NCBI GenBank assembly: GCA_002305915.1 | Contig: DBRJ01000066.1 | Coordinates: 9,078-42,368, forward strand | DNA: 33,291 nt | Origin: Pelotomaculum sp. UBA1371 | Lineage (GTDB): Bacteria > Bacillota > Desulfotomaculia > Desulfotomaculales > Pelotomaculaceae | Reading direction: 5' to 3' | Shown: in pieces, positions 1 to 8,479 of the stretch | Layout: every line of letters starts with the position of its first letter | Numbering within the stretch: the first letter of the stretch is position 1 | Position numbers and translations under genes: made by a program | The notes under the pieces: generated by a model | What the model saw: only the letters and a program-made list of their open reading frames with translations | Told to the model about the DNA's origin: nothing | Database searches by the model: none

Positions 1-681
1 ATAATCGTTCATCCCAGGGGAGCAAGGCATCTAATTGACCCGTCAAGGCTGGTTGCCGGGGCCAGGCAGCTCTACGGTGAGCGCTTTGATGAATACTTTG
101 GTGAGATTCTGCCAGTTCCCGCAGAGAGAATACATACTCCGGAGGATGGGGAAACCCTGGAACTGGAAGAAGGCCGGTCTCTGACAATCTATCATACACC
201 CGGGCATGCCCGCCACCACATTGTTGTTAATGATTCTGCCGGTAAAGGGCTCTTCAGTGGTGACGCTGTGGGTAGTTGTTACCCTGCACTAAGCAGACTC
301 ATTGAACGTGATTATATCCTTCCCCTCACACCCCCATCGGAGTTTGACCCCCCTACTTTCGTAGAAACGCTGGATCGTTTGAGTAAGCTGGATGTAGAGA
401 ATATTTACTTTACTCACTTCGGGCGTGCTGCCGGCGCCCAGTCAATTTTCCCAAGAGTTCGTGAACTAGTTGTCACATTTGCTGAAATAGGGCGTTCCAT
501 TTTTAATTCCGGGGGAGGGACCAGGGAGATCGAAGCAATACTGTGGGATCTGGTGCTGGGTGAGCTCTCGCAATACGGGGAGATTGACAGAAACCATCCT
601 TTTTTGAAGTATCTTGAGTCTGATATGGAATTAAACGCTGCGGGAATTGTTCACTATTTTCAAAAAATGAAAAAAGGGTAA
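1..681 (+). CDS. MBL-fold metallo-hydrolase, 3' part (start outside window)
   Basis: The reading frame is open from base 1 to the TAA at 679-681, so the gene enters from the left and its start is not visible. Visible motifs are HTPGHARHH (about base 190), FSGDAVG (about 253) and YFTHFG (about 408). In order they match the third metal-ligand histidine, the bridging aspartate and the last histidine of metallo-beta-lactamase-fold hydrolases. The HxHxDH motif lies upstream of the window. A C-terminal region of about 85 residues after the last histidine may be a helical add-on. Substrate cannot be told from sequence: glyoxalase II-like and other thioesterase-like members share these motifs. Fold assignment is firm, function open. 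Confidence 0.85.
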   Translation: MIVHPRGARHLIDPSRLVAGARQLYGERFDEYFGEILPVPAERIHTPEDGETLELEEGRSLTIYHTPGHARHHIVVNDSAGKGLFSGDAVGSCYPALSRLIERDYILPLTPPSEFDPPTFVETLDRLSKLDVENIYFTHFGRAAGAQSIFPRVRELVVTFAEIGRSIFNSGGGTREIEAILWDLVLGELSQYGEIDRNHPFLKYLESDMELNAAGIVHYFQKMKKG

Positions 682-707
682 AAAAAATCCGGTTTTAAGA
701 AAACCGG
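681..707 (-). terminator. Intrinsic terminator read on the minus strand
   Basis: An 8-bp perfect stem (689-696 with 700-707, loop AAG) is followed on the minus strand by a run of seven T (complement of 681-687). The orientation suits the minus-strand zinc-ribbon gene at 834-1070, not the plus-strand MBL gene, although the hairpin could also slow plus-strand transcription. Confidence 0.55.
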
Positions 708-762
708 AAAATACATTGGTGGATGTAGGCTGGAATAATAAAAATTACAAAAAGGAGGGGAG

Positions 763-787
763 CCGGTTCGCCGGTTGGGCGAACCGG
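763..787 (-). repeat. GC-rich 9-bp inverted repeat downstream of the zinc-ribbon gene
   Basis: CCGGTTCGC (763-771) pairs perfectly with GCGAACCGG (779-787) around a 7-base loop. On the minus strand it is followed by a pyrimidine-rich stretch ending in five T. It may act as a first terminator for the minus-strand gene, before the better one at 681-707. Confidence 0.45.
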
Positions 788-833
788 TAGATGTGGGGAA
801 TATTTTGTCTGCCTTCCTGCCTGGAATTGCGTC

Positions 834-1070
834 TTAACGCTTTACCCACTTCCTGTGGCCGCAGGAGAGACAGGTAATCACCGTATTTCCCCGGCTGGTC
901 CGGGCTATATGTTTGCGGCTGTGGAACCCGCAAACCCTACAGTATGCCCCTTCTTCAGTATAGATTTCCTGTACCATTTTCTCAAAAGTCCTACTGAATG
1001 GATTTCGGAATACTTTGTTGTTGAAAGGAATCATTAAATCCCGGGAGTCGATAACTGGATCTATAGACAT
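834..1070 (-). CDS. Small zinc-ribbon protein, unknown function
   Basis: The 78-residue product has cysteines 44, 47, 67 and 70 arranged as CRVC...CLSC, which is a zinc-ribbon or rubredoxin-like knuckle near the C-terminus, with basic residues around it. The first 40 residues have no motif I recognise. ATG at 1070 has only a weak purine-rich ribosome site upstream. It is transcribed away from the histidine kinase gene and has terminator-like hairpins downstream (763-787, 681-707), which supports it as a real gene. Possible roles are nucleic-acid binding or a small regulator, but nothing visible decides. The two CxxC pairs make a chance reading frame less likely. Confidence 0.55.
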   Translation of the reverse strand: MSIDPVIDSRDLMIPFNNKVFRNPFSRTFEKMVQEIYTEEGAYCRVCGFHSRKHIARTSRGNTVITCLSCGHRKWVKR

Positions 1071-1136
1071 GGTTTTACACTTCTTTCAATAACCTAAGCA
1101 CAACATTTAGCTCTTTGGATAATAAATACCAGCAAA

Positions 1137-1167
1137 AGTCATGCCTGTAAAACTGTACGGCATGTCT
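1137..1167. repeat. Inverted repeat between divergent genes
   Basis: CATGCC (1140-1145) pairs with GGCATG (1159-1164), with a further AG/CT match outside a T/T mismatch and weak pairing inside. On the plus strand it is followed by TTGTTGTTGTTT. It sits between the divergent zinc-ribbon and lytS-like genes, so it may be an operator or a leader hairpin. The sequence does not decide which. Confidence 0.35.
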
Positions 1168-1288
1168 TTGTTGTTGTTTATTAAAAAATTGAAGGAGTTT
1201 AGTTCTATTTTGAAGAATAAACGAAGCATTAAAATATGCAAATATGATACATATATTTCTAAAATTGGTAAGTGAGTGGTGGGTTGTA

Positions 1289-2602
1289 ATGATTTGGCCG
1301 AACAATATTACTTTCGGCATAATTATCCGCTGGGGATTAATCCAACTGGCGGCAATCAGCCTGGTTGTTTTGATGAAGCCAGGGTTCTGGGGAGCTCTTT
1401 TTGTTGCCATTGCCTTGAATGCCCTGGGAACTTATTTAATTGTTGATTATATACAGAAGTACAAAGGTGTAAAGTTAAAGCTGGATGAACATCCCATTGA
1501 CCCGACCCTGCAAATTGCCAACGAGACCCTTCCCTTCATGAGACGGGGGTTAAATGAAGAAACGGCTCAAAAGACTGCTGAAATTATCCTGAAGATAAGT
1601 GATGTATCCGCAGTGGCTCTAACCGACCGTGAAAAGGTGCTGGCTTATATAGGGGAGTGCTCGGATCACCACAAAGCAGGCGGTCCTATTATCACCTATC
1701 CCACCAAGCAAGCTATAGCTACAGGGGAATTGATGATTGTAAAAGATAAAAAAGGTTTGAACTGCCCGGTGAAGAACTGTACTCTCCAGGCAGCTGTTAT
1801 CGCCCCAATGAAGTGCAAGGGGGAGGTAGCCGGTACGGTAAAACTCTATCAAACCAGTCAGGGCAGCCTCCAGCCTTCCGTGATCAAGCTGGCTGTAGCT
1901 GTAGCGCAGCTCCTGGGACTGCAGATGGAACTGGCTGAACTGGACCGCCAGAGTCAGCTTGTCACCATCGCCGAACTGGATGCCCTGCATGCCCAGATTA
2001 ACCCCCACTTTTTATTCAATACGCTAAATGCTATAATTACTTACAGCCGTACTCACCCGGAAACAGCAAGAAGGCTATTGATCCGTCTGGCCTCATTTTT
2101 CCGGCAGGCCTTAAAAAGACACGGTCATTTCAACAGTGTTAAAGAAGAAATTGAATATGTAAATACTTATATAATCCTGGAAAAGGCCCGTTTCCGGGAA
2201 AAGTTAAAGATCAAAAGGGATCTTGATCCTGCCCTTTATGATTACCAGGTGCCTGTTTTAACTTTGCAGCCCCTTGTGGAGAACGCCATTAAACATGGTG
2301 TCCAGCCGAAGGTAGGCCCCGGGACGGTGGAAATCATAGCACGTCTGGTAAACGGAGAAATGCTGTTTATTATTCGTGACGACGGGGTTGGAATCAGCAG
2401 CGACAGGATGTCTAAAGTATTTCTTCCCGGCTACGGCTCAGGCAACGGTGTTGGTTTAAGCAATGTCCATGAGCGTTTGAAGAGTTTGTTTGGGGAGGAT
2501 TACGGACTTCGAATAACAAGCGAAATAAACAAAGGCACCTCAGTTTATGTCAGGATTCCGGTTAAGAAAGCGCTATGGCAAAAGGAGGTTGCTGCCCAGT
2601 GA
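1289..2602 (+). CDS. LytS/YehU-family sensor histidine kinase
   Basis: Membrane-bound two-component sensor, 437 residues from ATG 1289. An in-frame ATG at 1244 would add 15 residues but lacks a ribosome site. Two hydrophobic segments lie in the first 55 residues, followed by a GAF-like region (about 95-215) that carries several cysteines, including a CPVKNC pair. A His_kinase domain follows with INPHFLFNTLNAI (phospho-acceptor His about 240), then a HATPase domain with PLVENAIKHG (N box) and DDGVGI (G1). Length and order match the LytS family. It overlaps the response regulator gene by the sequence GTGA, so the two are co-translated. No lrgAB-like target genes are nearby, so the signal is unknown. 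The cysteines could hint at redox or metal sensing, which is speculation. Confidence 0.9.
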   Translation: MIWPNNITFGIIIRWGLIQLAAISLVVLMKPGFWGALFVAIALNALGTYLIVDYIQKYKGVKLKLDEHPIDPTLQIANETLPFMRRGLNEETAQKTAEIILKISDVSAVALTDREKVLAYIGECSDHHKAGGPIITYPTKQAIATGELMIVKDKKGLNCPVKNCTLQAAVIAPMKCKGEVAGTVKLYQTSQGSLQPSVIKLAVAVAQLLGLQMELAELDRQSQLVTIAELDALHAQINPHFLFNTLNAIITYSRTHPETARRLLIRLASFFRQALKRHGHFNSVKEEIEYVNTYIILEKARFREKLKIKRDLDPALYDYQVPVLTLQPLVENAIKHGVQPKVGPGTVEIIARLVNGEMLFIIRDDGVGISSDRMSKVFLPGYGSGNGVGLSNVHERLKSLFGEDYGLRITSEINKGTSVYVRIPVKKALWQKEVAAQ

Positions 2603-3387
2603 AATTAAAGGCGCTTATCGTGGATGATGAATACCCAGCCAGGCAAGAGTTGAGGTATGCTTTAAGCGGCACGGATAATGTTGAAATCGTTGGTGAAGCA
2701 ACAAATGCCCAGGAAGCCCTTGCCCTGATCAAAGCCCTCGACTATCAGATTCTCTTTCTTGACATTTCTATGCCCGGCATGAGCGGATTGGAACTCGGGG
2801 CTGTTATTCAAGAATTACCGAGAAAGCCCTATATCATTTTTGTAACTGCTTTTGATGAATACGCTGTATCGGCATTTGAAGTAAATGCAGTTGATTATAT
2901 ACTAAAACCTTTTGAGCCGAAGCGTCTGCAAAAAGCTATCGACAAAGTAATCAAGCTGACTCAGGAGTTCGCAGGGGCTGACTTTGAAGGTAGCGCCGGT
3001 TCCGGCAAGAAGGCGTCCAGGGATCCCGGCCAGCGTCACCAGGAACAAATCAGGTTCGACCGCATTCCTGCGGAAAAACAGGGGAAGACCATCCTGGTCA
3101 ATGAATCCGATATTATCTACGCCTTTACAGAACAAGACTACGTTTATATCAAAACCCATAGCGACAAACTCTTTACGCGGTTTACCCTAAAGGAACTGGA
3201 GTCGCGTTTGAACCACAATCTCTTTTTCCGGACTCATCGCTGTTACCTGGTAAATTTACACAAAGTAAAAGAGATTGTTCCCTTTTTTAACGGAGCATAT
3301 AATTTGACGGTGGAGGATAAAGAGCGAAGTGAGGTCCCGGTCAGTCGTGCCCAGGCCAAAAAATTAAGAAAAATATTGGGTTTGTAA
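2599..3387 (+). CDS. LytTR-type response regulator
   Basis: DNA-binding response regulator partnered with the kinase upstream. The start is GTG 2599: AAAGGAGG at 2581-2587 is well spaced, and the codon overlaps the kinase stop (GTGA). An ATG at 2575 would lie before that ribosome site. The receiver domain (1-120) has the acidic pair VDDE at residues 8-11, phospho-acceptor Asp55 in LFLDISMPG and Lys103 in ILKPFEP. A linker of about 40 residues rich in Gly, Lys and Arg follows. The LytTR DNA-binding domain runs from about 165 to 262, with FFRTHRCYLVNL and a terminal SRAQAKKLRKILG. Regulators of this family bind direct repeats upstream of targets; I could not identify such sites here. Confidence 0.92.
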   Translation: MKLKALIVDDEYPARQELRYALSGTDNVEIVGEATNAQEALALIKALDYQILFLDISMPGMSGLELGAVIQELPRKPYIIFVTAFDEYAVSAFEVNAVDYILKPFEPKRLQKAIDKVIKLTQEFAGADFEGSAGSGKKASRDPGQRHQEQIRFDRIPAEKQGKTILVNESDIIYAFTEQDYVYIKTHSDKLFTRFTLKELESRLNHNLFFRTHRCYLVNLHKVKEIVPFFNGAYNLTVEDKERSEVPVSRAQAKKLRKILGL

Positions 3388-3464
3388 CATACCTTGTTCG
3401 TCTTTGTAAACCCGGCCGGAGGTATAAGCACGGCAATAAGTCGTCCAGAATAATAAATAATGGG

Positions 3465-3514
3465 ATAACCTGCTGTTAAGTTTAGCTTTAAAAAGGCAGG
3501 TTATTTTGCGTTTT
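3465..3514 (+). terminator. Intrinsic terminator after the LytTR regulator
   Basis: A 9-bp perfect stem (3465-3473 with 3496-3504, loop of 22 bases) is followed by a T-rich stretch (TTTGCGTTTT). It closes the two-component operon before acpS. Confidence 0.6.
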
Positions 3515-3568
3515 ATCTCGAATTTTTATATAGGTTTTGATTTGTTTTCAGAACCGGAGGTGGTAAAA

Positions 3569-3976
3569 TTGTTTGGTAGTACTTGTAACGGCGGACCTGC
3601 CGGTGTCGGGACGGACCTAATTGAGATTAGCAGGGTTCGACAGGCTGTGGAGCGCGGCGGCCGCCGCTTTTTGGAGCGTGTCTATACAGAGGAGGAAATA
3701 GCCTTTTGTGAGGGCAGGCGTGATCGGTATGCCTGTCTGGCAGCCCGTTTTGCCGCTAAAGAAGCAGTATTCAAAGCGCTGGGTAACGGTCTGGCCGGAT
3801 GCCGCTGGGTTGATGTGGAGGTTTGCCGGACAGGAGGAGGCAGGCCCAAGATCTTACTGCACGGGGCAGCCGCAAGGCTGGCCAGAGAGAACGGCATCGC
3901 GTCTGTATTGATCAGCCTGTCCCACAGCCGTGAACATGCTGTTGCCTTTGCCCTTGCAGAGAGAGAGGGGGTCTGA
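3569..3976 (+). CDS. acpS: Holo-[acyl-carrier-protein] synthase
   Basis: 4'-phosphopantetheinyl transferase that moves phosphopantetheine from CoA to the serine of apo-ACP, activating fatty-acid synthesis in the cytoplasm. The start chosen is TTG 3569, because GGAGG at 3556-3560 is placed correctly. An in-frame ATG at 3506 would add 21 residues overlapping the upstream terminator. At 135 residues the length is near the family's. Motifs are GVGTDLIEISR (magnesium-binding Asp), RFAAKEAVFKALG (the conserved Glu and Lys) and SLSHSREHAVAFA at the C-terminus. The nnr gene begins two bases after the stop. The acpS-nnr-alr-mazEF order is typical of Firmicutes. Confidence 0.95.
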   Translation: MFGSTCNGGPAGVGTDLIEISRVRQAVERGGRRFLERVYTEEEIAFCEGRRDRYACLAARFAAKEAVFKALGNGLAGCRWVDVEVCRTGGGRPKILLHGAAARLARENGIASVLISLSHSREHAVAFALAEREGV

Positions 3977-3978
3977 GC

Positions 3979-5526
3979 TTGAGAGTCGTTACTGCTGAGG
4001 AAATGAAAGCCCTGGATCGCACTGCCATAGAGGAATACGGAATTTCAGGCCTGGTTTTGATGGAAAACGCCGGCCGCCATGTGGTGGAAGTGGTCCGTCA
4101 GGTGCTGGGAGATGTCCGGGATAAAGTCGTAACAATATTTATTGGTAAGGGTAATAACGGAGGTGACGGCCTGGTTATAGCCCGTCACCTCCTCAATATG
4201 GGGGCAGAAATCAAACTCCTGGTGCTGACCAATGCCGAGGAAATAACCGGAGACGCTGCTGTTAACCTGGAGATATGGCGAAAACTGGGACAAAAGATTT
4301 ATTCCATTCACCATGGCGATGGAATTAATATCGTGAGATTAATCTTAATGAACACGGACCTGATTGTTGACGCCATTTACGGTACAGGATTCCGGGGGAA
4401 GGTGCCGGAAAAGGTCGGCAGGATTATTGAAGTGCTTAACAGCAGCGGCAAACCTATTGTGGCCGTAGACGTCCCCTCCGGACTTGAAGCCAGTAACGGC
4501 AAGGTTGACGGGCCCTGTATCCAGGCGACCCACACCGTTACTTTCGGTTTGCCGAAACTGGGGCTGATCCTGGAACCAGGCGCAGGTTATGCAGGCCGGC
4601 TGCATATCGCCGATATCTCCATTCCAGCGGTCCTCGTGGAAAAGGAAGGCCCCTTGAGGTACCTGATCACGCCCGAGCTGGTCAGGGAATGGCTCCCCGC
4701 CCGCCCCTCCGGAGCCCACAAAGGCACCTTCGGCAGGGTACTAGTCGTTGCCGGTTCCCGGGGTATGACAGGAGCCGCCTGCCTGGCCGGGGAGGCAGCC
4801 CTCAGGGCCGGTGGGGGGCTGGTCACTGTGGCTGTGCCGGAAACCCTGCATGATATTGTAGAGATGAAATTGACCGAAGTGATGACGGCGCCCCTGCCCG
4901 ACAACGGCAAGGGTTGTTTGAGCAAGGAGGCAAAACAGGCCATCCTGTCCTTGCTGGAGGACAAGGATGTTCTTGCCATTGGACCCGGCCTATCTAAAGA
5001 TCCTGAAGCGGCGGCCCTGGTGAGGGAACTGCTTTCCTCCATAAGGGTTCCCTGTGTACTTGACGCTGACGCGCTGAATGCCCTGGCCGAGGCAGGGGAA
5101 CTCCTGAGAAAAGTCCAGGCCCCTGTGATTATAACGCCCCACCCGGGTGAGATGGCCCGGTTGACGGGAGTTTCAATCCGGGAGATTCAGGGTGACAGGA
5201 TTTTGGCCACCAGCAGGGCGGCGCTCAACTGGAATGTTGTGGTGTTGCTGAAAGGAGCCCGTACAGTGGTGGCCGACCCGGGCGGAGCCATTTACATCAA
5301 CCCTACGGGTAACCCGGGTATGGCTACCGCCGGAAGCGGCGATGTATTAACCGGCTGCATAGCTGCCCTGCTGGGTCAGGGTCTTGACCCGTCCCGGGCG
5401 GCTGCAGCAGGGGCTTACCTCCATGGCCTGGCAGGCGACCTGGCGGCCAGGGAAAAGGGGATGATGGGATTGGTGGCGGGTGACCTTGTATTAACCCTGC
5501 CGGAAGCAATCCGGAATCTCGGTTAA
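3979..5526 (+). CDS. nnr: Bifunctional NAD(P)HX epimerase / ADP-dependent NAD(P)HX dehydratase
   Basis: Repairs hydrated NADH and NADPH: the N-terminal YjeF_N domain epimerises NAD(P)HX and the C-terminal kinase-like domain dehydrates the S form using ADP. TTG 3979 follows GAGAGAGGGGG and lies two bases after acpS, so the pair is one transcript. The N-domain (about 1-215) has GKGNNGGDG at 57-64, DAIYGTGFRG and VAVDVPSGLEA. The C-domain (about 235-515) has GPGLSKDPEA, DADALNAL, ITPHPGEMARL and the AGSGDVLTGCIAALL signature with the catalytic Asp. The length of 515 residues is normal for the fused enzyme. Confidence 0.95.
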   Translation: MRVVTAEEMKALDRTAIEEYGISGLVLMENAGRHVVEVVRQVLGDVRDKVVTIFIGKGNNGGDGLVIARHLLNMGAEIKLLVLTNAEEITGDAAVNLEIWRKLGQKIYSIHHGDGINIVRLILMNTDLIVDAIYGTGFRGKVPEKVGRIIEVLNSSGKPIVAVDVPSGLEASNGKVDGPCIQATHTVTFGLPKLGLILEPGAGYAGRLHIADISIPAVLVEKEGPLRYLITPELVREWLPARPSGAHKGTFGRVLVVAGSRGMTGAACLAGEAALRAGGGLVTVAVPETLHDIVEMKLTEVMTAPLPDNGKGCLSKEAKQAILSLLEDKDVLAIGPGLSKDPEAAALVRELLSSIRVPCVLDADALNALAEAGELLRKVQAPVIITPHPGEMARLTGVSIREIQGDRILATSRAALNWNVVVLLKGARTVVADPGGAIYINPTGNPGMATAGSGDVLTGCIAALLGQGLDPSRAAAAGAYLHGLAGDLAAREKGMMGLVAGDLVLTLPEAIRNLG

Positions 5527-5585
5527 ACGGGATTGACGGGAATCAGAAAACAAGAATATTTAATCATAATTAAGGTGGGGTTATT

Positions 5586-6704
5586 ATGCTAATCGGTGTA
5601 CTGAAAGAAATAAAACCAAATGAAGACCGTGTTGCGGTAACACCGGCCGGGGTCAAGGCTCTAACCGGCGCAGGTCACACGGTGTTGATCGAATCAGGGG
5701 CAGGACTGGGTAGCGGCATTCCGGATGAGGTCTATGCTTCAGCCGGCGCTGATTTGTTGATGGAGCCTTCCGAAATATACTACCGGGCGGATATGATTTT
5801 AAAAGTCAAAGAACCTTTACCCCAGGAGTACTCCCTGATGCGGGAAGGCCAGATCCTTTTTACCTATCTGCACCTGGCCAGTGATAAATCACTGACTATA
5901 GCCCTGCTCGAGAAAAAAATAATTGCAGTGGCCTATGAAACTATCCAGCTTGACAGCGGTTTACTCCCTTTGCTTACTCCCATGAGTGAAATTGCCGGTA
6001 AGATGGCCGTTCAACTGGGCGCTCATTATTTAGAAAAGCCCTACGGGGGCAGAGGGGTTCTTCTGGGAGGAGTGCCGGGGGTCCCGGCAGCTGACGTGGT
6101 TATTATCGGCGCCGGCACGGTAGGTGCCAGCGCTGCCAAAGTGGCTATCGGCATGGGAGCACAGGTTTCAATAATAGACAGGAATCTGGACCGGTTGCGT
6201 ATTCTGGATGACCTCTACGGGGGCAGGATTAAGACTTTTGCGTCAAATCCAGCACACCTGGAGCAGTCCACCCGCTATGCCGACCTGCTGATCGGGGCCG
6301 TGCTGGTGGTGGGAGCCAGAACGCCCAAAATAGTTAGTGAAGAAATGGTCAAAAAAATGAAGAAAGGTTCCGTTATTATAGATGTCGCTGTTGACCAGGG
6401 GGGGTCCATTGAGACTATTGACCGGGTTACCACACATGCCGATCCCATCTATGAGAAGCATGGTGTTATTCACTATGCTGTGTCGAATATGCCAGGGGCA
6501 GTGGCCAGGACTTCCACTTTTGCCCTGGCCAATGCTACCCTCCCCTATGCCCTTGAACTGGCCAATAACGGTTGTGAAAAAGCTGCTTTGAACAACCAGG
6601 CCCTTGCCCGCGGGGTGAATACCTACAGGGGTATGCTGACTTGCCGGGCGGTAGCTGAATCACTTAATCTGGACTACTGTTCGTTGAGCCAGCTCATCAG
6701 ATAG
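5586..6704 (+). CDS. ald: Alanine dehydrogenase
   Basis: NAD-dependent, reversible oxidative deamination of L-alanine to pyruvate and ammonia. ATG 5586 has AGGTGGGG just upstream. The 372-residue length and the N-terminal IGVLKEIKPNEDRVAVTPAG match the family. Other marks are KVKEPLPQEY (substrate-binding Lys), FTYLHLASD (catalytic His), VVIIGAGTVGASAAKVA (Rossmann fold) and a conserved C-terminal half with DVAVDQGGSIET and NMPGAVARTSTFAL. It lies upstream of alanine racemase, so together these genes link pyruvate, L-alanine and D-alanine for the cell wall; in spore formers L-alanine is also a germinant. Confidence 0.95.
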   Translation: MLIGVLKEIKPNEDRVAVTPAGVKALTGAGHTVLIESGAGLGSGIPDEVYASAGADLLMEPSEIYYRADMILKVKEPLPQEYSLMREGQILFTYLHLASDKSLTIALLEKKIIAVAYETIQLDSGLLPLLTPMSEIAGKMAVQLGAHYLEKPYGGRGVLLGGVPGVPAADVVIIGAGTVGASAAKVAIGMGAQVSIIDRNLDRLRILDDLYGGRIKTFASNPAHLEQSTRYADLLIGAVLVVGARTPKIVSEEMVKKMKKGSVIIDVAVDQGGSIETIDRVTTHADPIYEKHGVIHYAVSNMPGAVARTSTFALANATLPYALELANNGCEKAALNNQALARGVNTYRGMLTCRAVAESLNLDYCSLSQLIR

Positions 6705-6730
6705 TATTAATGACAAGGGAGGAATACAAA

Positions 6731-7030
6731 ATGCCAACTCCAGAAAGCCTGTTAGAAGATGCTGAATATTTAATGAAAAAGCTGAGTTACCTGCATGGTG
6801 ACGAGTTAAAGTCGCTTTGTCGTGACCTGAACATTCTGGTGAAGAATATGGGCACCCACGATATGGTTGAACAAATCATGAGCACCGTCAATGGAGCCAT
6901 CCAGTCTTACAGGAAAACGCCGAACCGGGAAAGTGAAAGGACCCTTGCTGCTTTTCGCTACAACATGTTCGTAAAGAGCCGGTTAATGGAGAGGTATCTG
7001 GACCGGATGAAGAAGACCATACCGGATTAA
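6731..7030 (+). CDS. Small helical protein of unknown function
   Basis: The 99-residue product is rich in charged residues and predicted helix. It has one cysteine, no membrane segment and no motif I recognise. The start is ATG 6731 because AGGGAGGA at 6717-6724 is ideally spaced; an ATG at 6710 lies ahead of that site. The gene begins 26 bases after ald and ends about 130 bases before alr, so it is probably co-transcribed with both. Function is unknown. Confidence 0.75.
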   Translation: MPTPESLLEDAEYLMKKLSYLHGDELKSLCRDLNILVKNMGTHDMVEQIMSTVNGAIQSYRKTPNRESERTLAAFRYNMFVKSRLMERYLDRMKKTIPD

Positions 7031-7158
7031 AGGAAATAACCTGAAGGCGCCTGCCCGGTAAGGGCGTCCAGGACCGGATAGGCCACGTTGTTTGGGAGCC
7101 GTACGAGAATACCGAATTTAATAACGCTTTAAATAAAGTGAAGAAGGTGTTAGTTGGC

Positions 7159-8280
7159 ATGGCTGTATTCCCGGTTTGGGCGGAAATTGATCTAAGCGCG
7201 ATTTCTCATAATGTCCGGGAAATCCGCAGGGTCACCACGCCGGCTGCCAGGGTTATGGCAGTTGTCAAAGCCGACGGCTACGGCCACGGGGCAGTGGAGG
7301 TAAGCCGGACAGCCCTGGACGCCGGTGCGGAATGGCTGGGAGTGGCCAGGACGGGGGAAGGCGCAGCCCTGCGTGATGCGGGAATAGAAGCGCCGGTACT
7401 GGTGCTGGGTTACACTCCACCTGAACAGTTCAGGGAAGTTCTGGAAAAGCGTCTGGCCCAGGCGGTTTATAACCGGAAGATGGCCCTTGACCTGGCGGCG
7501 GAGGCCGGTAAGGCTGGAGAAAAGGCCCGGGTGCATCTGAAGGTGGATACAGGGATGGGACGGCTAGGCTGGTTGGCCGGCGCCGGCGCTTGCGGAGAGA
7601 TTCTGGATTTGGCCCGCAACCCCCACCTGGAGCTGGAAGGCATCTTCACTCACTTTGCAGCTGCAGACGCCCTTGACCAGAGCTATACCCTGGAACAGTT
7701 TCATAAATTCATAGAACTGACGGAACAACTGCGACGGTCCGGTCTGGAGTTTCCCCTGAGGCATGCGGCAAACAGCGCGGCTTTGCTGGGAATGCCGGAA
7801 ACACATTTGGATATGGTGAGGGCGGGGATTGCCATCTATGGTCTTAAACCGTCCGATGAGGTGAATTATAGTAACGTCAGGCTGCGCCCGGCCCTGGAGC
7901 TTAAAGCCAGGATAGCTCATGTCAAAGAGGTGCCGGCCGGCTTTGCGATTAGCTACGGTTGTACCTACAGGACCGTGGGGACTACCTGCGTTGCCACGCT
8001 GCCCCTGGGTTACGCCGACGGTTATCCCAGGCTGCTTTCATCCAGGGGAGAGGCTCTGATTCACGGCTGCCGCGCGCCGGTTGTGGGCAGGGTGTGTATG
8101 GATCAAATCATGGTGGATGTGGGCCATATTCAGGATGTGAAAACGGGAGACGAAGCTGTCTTGATCGGGCACCAGGACGATGAGGAAATAACTGCGGAGG
8201 AAGTGGCCTCCGAAGTGGGAACAATTCATTATGAAATTGTAAGCCAGATCAACGCCCGCGTCCCGAGGGTCTACAGGTAA
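7159..8280 (+). CDS. alr: Alanine racemase
   Basis: PLP-dependent conversion of L-alanine to D-alanine for peptidoglycan. The start is ATG 7159 with GAAGGTG at 7142-7148; a GTG at 7138 in frame would precede that site. The product is 373 residues. VVKADGYGHGA holds the PLP Lys (residue 37). Other motifs are LKVDTGMGRLG, GIFTHFAAAD, RAGIAIYGL, SYGCTYRTV (catalytic Tyr) and GRVCMDQIMVDVG. In many Firmicutes the EndoAI/EndoA pair follows alr directly; here it lies about 11 kb downstream. Confidence 0.96.
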   Translation: MAVFPVWAEIDLSAISHNVREIRRVTTPAARVMAVVKADGYGHGAVEVSRTALDAGAEWLGVARTGEGAALRDAGIEAPVLVLGYTPPEQFREVLEKRLAQAVYNRKMALDLAAEAGKAGEKARVHLKVDTGMGRLGWLAGAGACGEILDLARNPHLELEGIFTHFAAADALDQSYTLEQFHKFIELTEQLRRSGLEFPLRHAANSAALLGMPETHLDMVRAGIAIYGLKPSDEVNYSNVRLRPALELKARIAHVKEVPAGFAISYGCTYRTVGTTCVATLPLGYADGYPRLLSSRGEALIHGCRAPVVGRVCMDQIMVDVGHIQDVKTGDEAVLIGHQDDEEITAEEVASEVGTIHYEIVSQINARVPRVYR

Positions 8281-8419
8281 TGCTTTTCATTTAAAATTCA
8301 ATGAAACCTTCCCTTGTCAGGTTGAATTGGAATTTTGAAAAATCTAAAGAAGCTATTGACAGCGGCCACAACGCTTCATATACTGAAATAGTACAACGCA
8401 GTATCAAAGACGGCGACGG

Positions 8420-8460
8420 CGCTTTTTGAGAAAGGTTTCTTTCTTGAAAAGCGTTTTTTG
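8420..8460 (+). terminator. Intrinsic terminator after alr
   Basis: CGCTTTT (8420-8426) pairs with AAAAGCG (8447-8453). A second helix, GAAAG/CTTTC, lies inside, and TTTTTT runs from 8454. It ends transcription from the acpS-alr region and lies only about 20 bases before the PII remnant, leaving that remnant without an evident promoter. Confidence 0.65.
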
Positions 8461-8479
8461 CTTTCTTGATTATTTATAA

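Noticed and set aside
8301..8429. 42-codon frame (MKPSLVRLNWNFEKSKEAID...) between alr and its terminator
   Set aside because: No ribosome site, no recognised family, and its end forms the 5' arm of the terminator. It may be a chance frame or an old remnant.
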